Source of the DNA: Candidatus Hydrogenedentota bacterium
Lineage (GTDB): Bacteria; Hydrogenedentota; Hydrogenedentia; Hydrogenedentales; SLHB01
Assembly: GCA_013349485.1 (NCBI GenBank)
Contig: DUZM01000229.1
Coordinates: forward strand, 1-9,065
DNA: 9,065 nt
Direction of reading: 5' to 3'
Shown here piece by piece: positions 5,469-9,065 of this stretch. The first letter of the stretch is position 1. Each line of letters begins with the position of its first letter. Under the pieces are notes generated by a model that was given only the letters and a program-made list of their open reading frames with translations, searched no databases and had not been told where the DNA came from. Both the position numbers and the translations under genes were made by a program.

Positions 5469-8375
5469 CTATTTCATCTTGACCTCGATCGTGACGATCT
5501 TGTGCGGACCTGCCGAGAATGCGATGTCGTGCTGTCTTGTCACTTTCAGTTCACGCTCGCGCTTTTCGTTAAGCGTAATCTGCCAGGCGCGCGTCACAGC
5601 CGAATGAAACCGCACTCTGCCTTTTTGTGTCCGGCCGGTCGGGTTGTAAAGGCGAGCGACGAACGTGTTGCGGTCCTCGGCTTTCTTCAGCGTCGAAAAA
5701 CACAATGCGGGATTATCAATCGCGAACAGAGAGGTCTCGTTCGGCGGCAAGGAACCTTGGTGGGCGCGCGTCTGCACCAGACGCGGCGCTACATTGAACA
5801 ACTCGGCCGCCACCGGGATGTTGGCTTGCGACCAATCCCCGGCGTGCGGCAAAAGCGCATACCGGATCGCATGGTGTCCGAGACACTGGCCCCCTTTCTG
5901 GTCGGGGAAACTCGCGCCCACCCGCGTCTCGGTGCAAATCCAATTGCGGACCCCCCGCAGAAGCGACAACGCGACCGTTCGCTCCGCGTTATCGAGCACT
6001 TCGTACTCGGTCAAGCTATCGTTGAGAAAAGCAAGGCCGACCGCCCCGTCGGTCACGTCTAGGAATCGATCCTGCGGCAACGTGGCCATGTCCGGCCAGA
6101 CGGTGTCGGCCGTGGGGCCTTGCGGCCGAATTGGGCGCCGGTCAACGGTAAAATGGCCCCCCGCGTCCGCGTGGGTCGCCTTGCTCAATCCGGTGGGGAA
6201 CAGAACGCGCAGATAGTGGTCCTCATGGCGGTTCTCGAAGGCGAGGTTCACCTCGACATGCTGCTCGCCGGCGCGAAGCGTCACGGCGGTGCGGATCGTC
6301 AAGTCGGCCAGTTCGTCGCCTCGACGGTTCTGTTCTTTGTTGCCCCGAACGGGCAAACGCATCGTGATCTCACTGACGACCGTAGCCTGGAGCGGGCCCG
6401 ATTCCTCACTCCATAGTTGCGCCGCGCATCCGAGCGACGTGTACGTCTTGTCAAACATCACGCGGTCATTCACCCAGTAGTCCCCGTGTTCGCCGCGATC
6501 CTCGTAATAGTTGAGCCCCCAGAAGGTTCGGCCCAGGCGTTTGTCGGTGAGGTCGAACGTCCCGTTTGGATTCATCTCGACCCGGAGGAAGACGTTCTCG
6601 AGCACGTTCGGCGCCGCCAGCAGCGTCCCAGTCCGCGCGTGCGAGTCCATCCTCAAAAGCAGGGACTGTCCCAAGCGAGCGAAGCGAGCGCGCGGACTGT
6701 CCCTGTTTTCAGCCCCGGTTTCGTCCCAACCGGCTTCGTCAATTGAGCCGACCCGGAAAATCTTGTACCCGCACGCCGGCACGGTGCCCGTGTCGAAAAA
6801 GACCCGATGCCGCTGACAGTTGTACGGGAACGCGCGCGTATGGAGTTCCGCCACACAATACGTCTCCGGCGTCCGTCCTTCCCATTGCGTCGACATCGCG
6901 CGGCCCGATGCGTCAAACAACACAAGTCCCTCGGGATCGAACGGCCAGTTGGGGTTGCGCGGTACCGTGTCCGGCATGTTAATCCACGCCTCGGCGATTT
7001 CGCGCCGCGGATACGGCAGCGGATTGAAGATGACTATCAGCACGTCCTCGTCGCGGCACCTGGTCATGTCAATGCGCCGCACAAGGTCCTGCATGGCGCG
7101 GTTCCCGAGCGTGTGTGACAGCTCGATAACCTGATTGAGGCGGTAGGCGACGTCGTCCGCCGTCTTGTCTTGCGTCACCCCGTTCACCGAGTCATGTGGA
7201 TGCGCCTCGAGCAGAAAGCGCCAAGCCTCGCCGACCAACTGTTCCTGATATGGCGCGCCGGCCATGGCCGCAACCACACTCAACGGCTCCGCAAACCGAA
7301 TGAGCATATTCTGCGCTTTCTTATTAAGCCGCTTGAGGTAAAGCCGCGTCGCGAGCGCGTTGCCGGTGCAGGCCGCCGCCGGGCCGTCCCGAAGCTCGCC
7401 TTCCACCACGGCCAGCGTTGTCTTGTCGATCTTGCGCTTCAGCACCCGGAGAAATGCGGGCATCGTGGTGTGGACCCACTCGCGCTCGGGATCGGGGTCG
7501 ACCTCGTTAAGGCGCTCGATCATCTCGGAGACCATCGGCTGGGCCGCCGTGTAATCGCACCCGTTCATCATGAGCCGGTCATCGGGGAGCACGCTTTCAT
7601 CGGTTGTGGCCCAAACCGCCTCGATCATCTCGGGCGTGATGGTATCAGGATGCCATCCCCCCGGGGCGTCCAGCATGAAATGGTCCTGAACCATAGCTTC
7701 GGCGTCGGCCCGGTGATAAGCCACCCCCCCCCGCGACCAGTCGTATACCCAGTCAGGACCCTCGTGGTCCACGCCGAATAAGGCCGACAAGTGCACCTTG
7801 AAACAGAAGTTCTGTCGCCCCAACGCGCCGAACCGCGTCGACAACAATTCGCTTCCGTCCGGCCCGCGCCACAGAAACTCGGAGTTGGGTGCGCGATGGG
7901 TCCCCACCTTCTTGCCGATCATGGCGATCTCGATGCCGAATCCGGCGTAAATCTGCGGCAATTGCGCGGTCTGGCCCCACCCAAACGGCGTGTAACCGAC
8001 GTTGAATACACCGCCGAGCTCCTTGGCGCGGCGATGGCCCCACAACAGGTTGCGCACCATCGATTCCCCGTCAATAGGGTATTCGTCCGGAAGCAGCAAC
8101 CAGGGCCCAATCTGAAACTTGCCGGCCGAGACGAGCGCCGTTATCCGACTGCGCATCTCGGGGCGCGCTTCGAGGTAGTCGAGCACGGGGATCACCTGAC
8201 CGTCCAGCAGAAAACCCGGATACGCGCCCGACTCAAGCACATCGACCAGCTCATCCATAAAACCAACCAGCATCAGCCGCGTCTCCCAGAACGGGTACCG
8301 CCACTCACGATCCCAATGCGTGTGGGACACGACGTGGGCAATCCGTTTCTTTCGCTTACTCGATTTCCCTCTCAT
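5469..8375 (-). CDS. GH38-type alpha-mannosidase-like protein lacking the nucleophile aspartate
   Basis: A 968-residue protein with the full glycoside hydrolase 38 layout: an N-terminal catalytic barrel (about 10-275), the helical middle domain (about 340-430) and long C-terminal beta domains. GH38 enzymes are zinc-dependent retaining alpha-mannosidases. Zinc ligands are visible as SHTHWDREW (17-25, His20 and Asp22) and HPHD (392-395, His394). Asp274 in MNGCDY is a candidate acid/base. The nucleophile, normally the aspartate of a PDSFG-type motif and also a zinc ligand, is missing: the site reads GYTPFGWGQTAQLPQI (127-142), with Phe131 in its place. Residues about 556-582 come from a palindromic repeat. 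There is no signal peptide, so the protein is probably cytoplasmic. The start is ATG at 8375, with AGGAG seven bases upstream; a GTG at 8402 would place that site inside the gene. The URO-D-like gene ends 33 bp upstream. Mannosidase activity is doubtful; the family call is secure. Confidence 0.92.
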   Translation of the reverse strand: MRGKSSKRKKRIAHVVSHTHWDREWRYPFWETRLMLVGFMDELVDVLESGAYPGFLLDGQVIPVLDYLEARPEMRSRITALVSAGKFQIGPWLLLPDEYPIDGESMVRNLLWGHRRAKELGGVFNVGYTPFGWGQTAQLPQIYAGFGIEIAMIGKKVGTHRAPNSEFLWRGPDGSELLSTRFGALGRQNFCFKVHLSALFGVDHEGPDWVYDWSRGGVAYHRADAEAMVQDHFMLDAPGGWHPDTITPEMIEAVWATTDESVLPDDRLMMNGCDYTAAQPMVSEMIERLNEVDPDPEREWVHTTMPAFLRVLKRKIDKTTLAVVEGELRDGPAAACTGNALATRLYLKRLNKKAQNMLIRFAEPLSVVAAMAGAPYQEQLVGEAWRFLLEAHPHDSVNGVTQDKTADDVAYRLNQVIELSHTLGNRAMQDLVRRIDMTRCRDEDVLIVIFNPLPYPRREIAEAWINMPDTVPRNPNWPFDPEGLVLFDASGRAMSTQWEGRTPETYCVAELHTRAFPYNCQRHRVFFDTGTVPACGYKIFRVGSIDEAGWDETGAENRDSPRARFARLGQSLLLRMDSHARTGTLLAAPNVLENVFLRVEMNPNGTFDLTDKRLGRTFWGLNYYEDRGEHGDYWVNDRVMFDKTYTSLGCAAQLWSEESGPLQATVVSEITMRLPVRGNKEQNRRGDELADLTIRTAVTLRAGEQHVEVNLAFENRHEDHYLRVLFPTGLSKATHADAGGHFTVDRRPIRPQGPTADTVWPDMATLPQDRFLDVTDGAVGLAFLNDSLTEYEVLDNAERTVALSLLRGVRNWICTETRVGASFPDQKGGQCLGHHAIRYALLPHAGDWSQANIPVAAELFNVAPRLVQTRAHQGSLPPNETSLFAIDNPALCFSTLKKAEDRNTFVARLYNPTGRTQKGRVRFHSAVTRAWQITLNEKRERELKVTRQHDIAFSAGPHKIVTIEVKMK
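6629..6709. repeat. palindromic repeat element inserted in frame in the GH38-like gene
   Basis: CAGGGACTGTCC (6660-6671) and GGACTGTCCCTG (6694-6705) form a twelve-base inverted repeat with one T-T mismatch. The stem extends through AAAA (6655-6658) against TTTT (6706-6709) past one bulge. The loop holds the direct repeat GCGAGCGAAGCGAGCG. A second, competing inverted repeat is perfect over eleven bases: CAGTCCGCGCG (6629-6639) and CGCGCGGACTG (6689-6699). In the protein it encodes RDSPRARFARLGQSLLL and neighbours, lying in a linker just before the beta-domain block beginning NVLENVFLRVEMNPNG. The frame is kept. Exact ends are uncertain. Confidence 0.7.
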
Positions 8376-8408
8376 CAATTCACTCCTATTCGAGCCAAAC
8401 ACCTCCGG

Positions 8409-9065
8409 CTACGACAACGGATAGCCAGCACACTCGCGCACGGCCTCGTAAAGGGCGACCAGATTCTCGCCGGGAACCCGGGCCTGAACGTTGTGAATCG
8501 TATTAAACACGAACCCCCCGCCGGCGCCAAGCACGCGAATGCGTTCGCGGACCTCCGCGCGCACCTCGTCGGGCGTCCCGAACGGCAGCGTGCGTTGCGT
8601 GTCAACGCCGCCGCCCCAAAATACGATTCGGTCGCCGTACGCTGCTTTAAGCTCCCCCGGATTCATCGCCGCCGCCGAACACTGCACCGGGTTCAGAATG
8701 TCGAATCCCGCCCCAACGAAATCCTCCAAGAACGCCCGCACCGAGCCACACGAATGAATGAACGATTTCCACGACGTGTGCCCGTGTATCCAATCATTTA
8801 CCCGCTTGTGAAACGGCTTGTAAAGATCCCGATACGCCGCCGGCGAAATGAACGGGCCGTACTGCGTCCCAAAATCCGTGCCCGTCACAAACACAGCGGT
8901 CACGGCGTCCCCGACAACCCGCCGGATCCGCTCCCAATTCGCCAAGGCGCGATCGCACTGACGCTCGAATACCTCGTATACATAGTCCCGGCGCGATGCC
9001 GTGCTCACGTACCACTCCGCAATGTCCCGGATGCCCTTCGGATACTTCAGCCACGGCGCCGGGAC
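8409..9065 (-). CDS. uroporphyrinogen decarboxylase-like (URO-D superfamily) protein, N-terminus cut off
   Basis: Only the C-terminal 218 residues are present; the frame is open at the right edge, and the family is usually 340-400 residues. Features of the URO-D/MtaA fold are TGTDFGTQYGPFISPAAYRD (61-80 of the visible part), SFIHSCGSVRAFLEDFVGAG (101-120), LNPVQCSA (124-131), YGDRIVFWGGGVDTQ (143-157) and a C-terminal GFVFNTIHNVQARVPGEN (184-201). The HxCG motif (104-107) matches two zinc ligands of corrinoid-linked methyltransferases such as MtaA and MtbA. The later cysteine of those enzymes is not at the expected place, since the GGGVDTQ block has none, so a corrinoid methyl transfer role is open. 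A true haem-pathway decarboxylase is unlikely from the context, where a GH38-like gene follows after 33 bp and is probably co-transcribed. The substrate is unknown. The gene ends with TAG at 8411-8409. Confidence 0.85.
   Translation of the reverse strand, partial: VPAPWLKYPKGIRDIAEWYVSTASRRDYVYEVFERQCDRALANWERIRRVVGDAVTAVFVTGTDFGTQYGPFISPAAYRDLYKPFHKRVNDWIHGHTSWKSFIHSCGSVRAFLEDFVGAGFDILNPVQCSAAAMNPGELKAAYGDRIVFWGGGVDTQRTLPFGTPDEVRAEVRERIRVLGAGGGFVFNTIHNVQARVPGENLVALYEAVRECAGYPLS

Noticed and set aside
5665..6216. Open frame of 183 codons on the plus strand opposite the GH38-like gene
   Set aside because: Explained by the high-GC codon structure of the minus-strand gene; no recognisable product.
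7955..8002. Loss of the GH38 nucleophile through a local frameshift
   Set aside because: The frame and the conserved residues are continuous on both sides (GYTP before, QTAQLPQI after), and a gapless alignment of the block works, so no compensating indels are needed.

Overview
This looks like chromosomal DNA of a moderately GC-rich bacterium with a large appetite for glycans. The gene content (a GH38-type mannosidase-like protein, a DUF2961/GH172-type lipoprotein, a uroporphyrinogen-decarboxylase-like protein), the palindromic repeats inside and between genes, and a degenerate hexamer repeat would suit an uncultivated lineage such as Hydrogenedentota, Planctomycetota or a relative. That placement is inference; no rRNA or other phylogenetic marker is present.

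Left part, minus strand (2682 down to 1): a small cytoplasmic GGDEF-domain protein with a C-terminal ribbon-helix-helix-like segment, then a class I SAM-dependent methyltransferase, then leuC, which runs off the left edge. The gap from GGDEF gene to methyltransferase gene is 121 bp and contains a hexamer tandem repeat. The gap from methyltransferase gene to leuC is 17 bp, so those two are probably co-transcribed. A convincing sigma70-type promoter with an inverted repeat over its -35 box lies in front of the GGDEF gene.

Middle (2903-3880, plus strand): a sugar-nucleotide pyrophosphorylase-like nucleotidyltransferase, divergent from the GGDEF gene and convergent with the next gene.

Right part, minus strand (9065 down to 3933): a URO-D-like protein cut by the right edge, a 968-residue GH38-like protein, a 309 bp spacer full of inverted repeats, and a DUF2961 lipoprotein. 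Together they suggest uptake and breakdown of a complex glycan, with the lipoprotein at the cell envelope. The substrate cannot be read from the sequence.

The points most worth a second look are the GGDEF plus ribbon-helix-helix architecture with a GGDAF active site and no I-site; the inverted repeat over its promoter, which could be its own operator; the GH38 protein lacking the nucleophile aspartate; and a palindromic repeat inserted in frame in that same GH38 gene.
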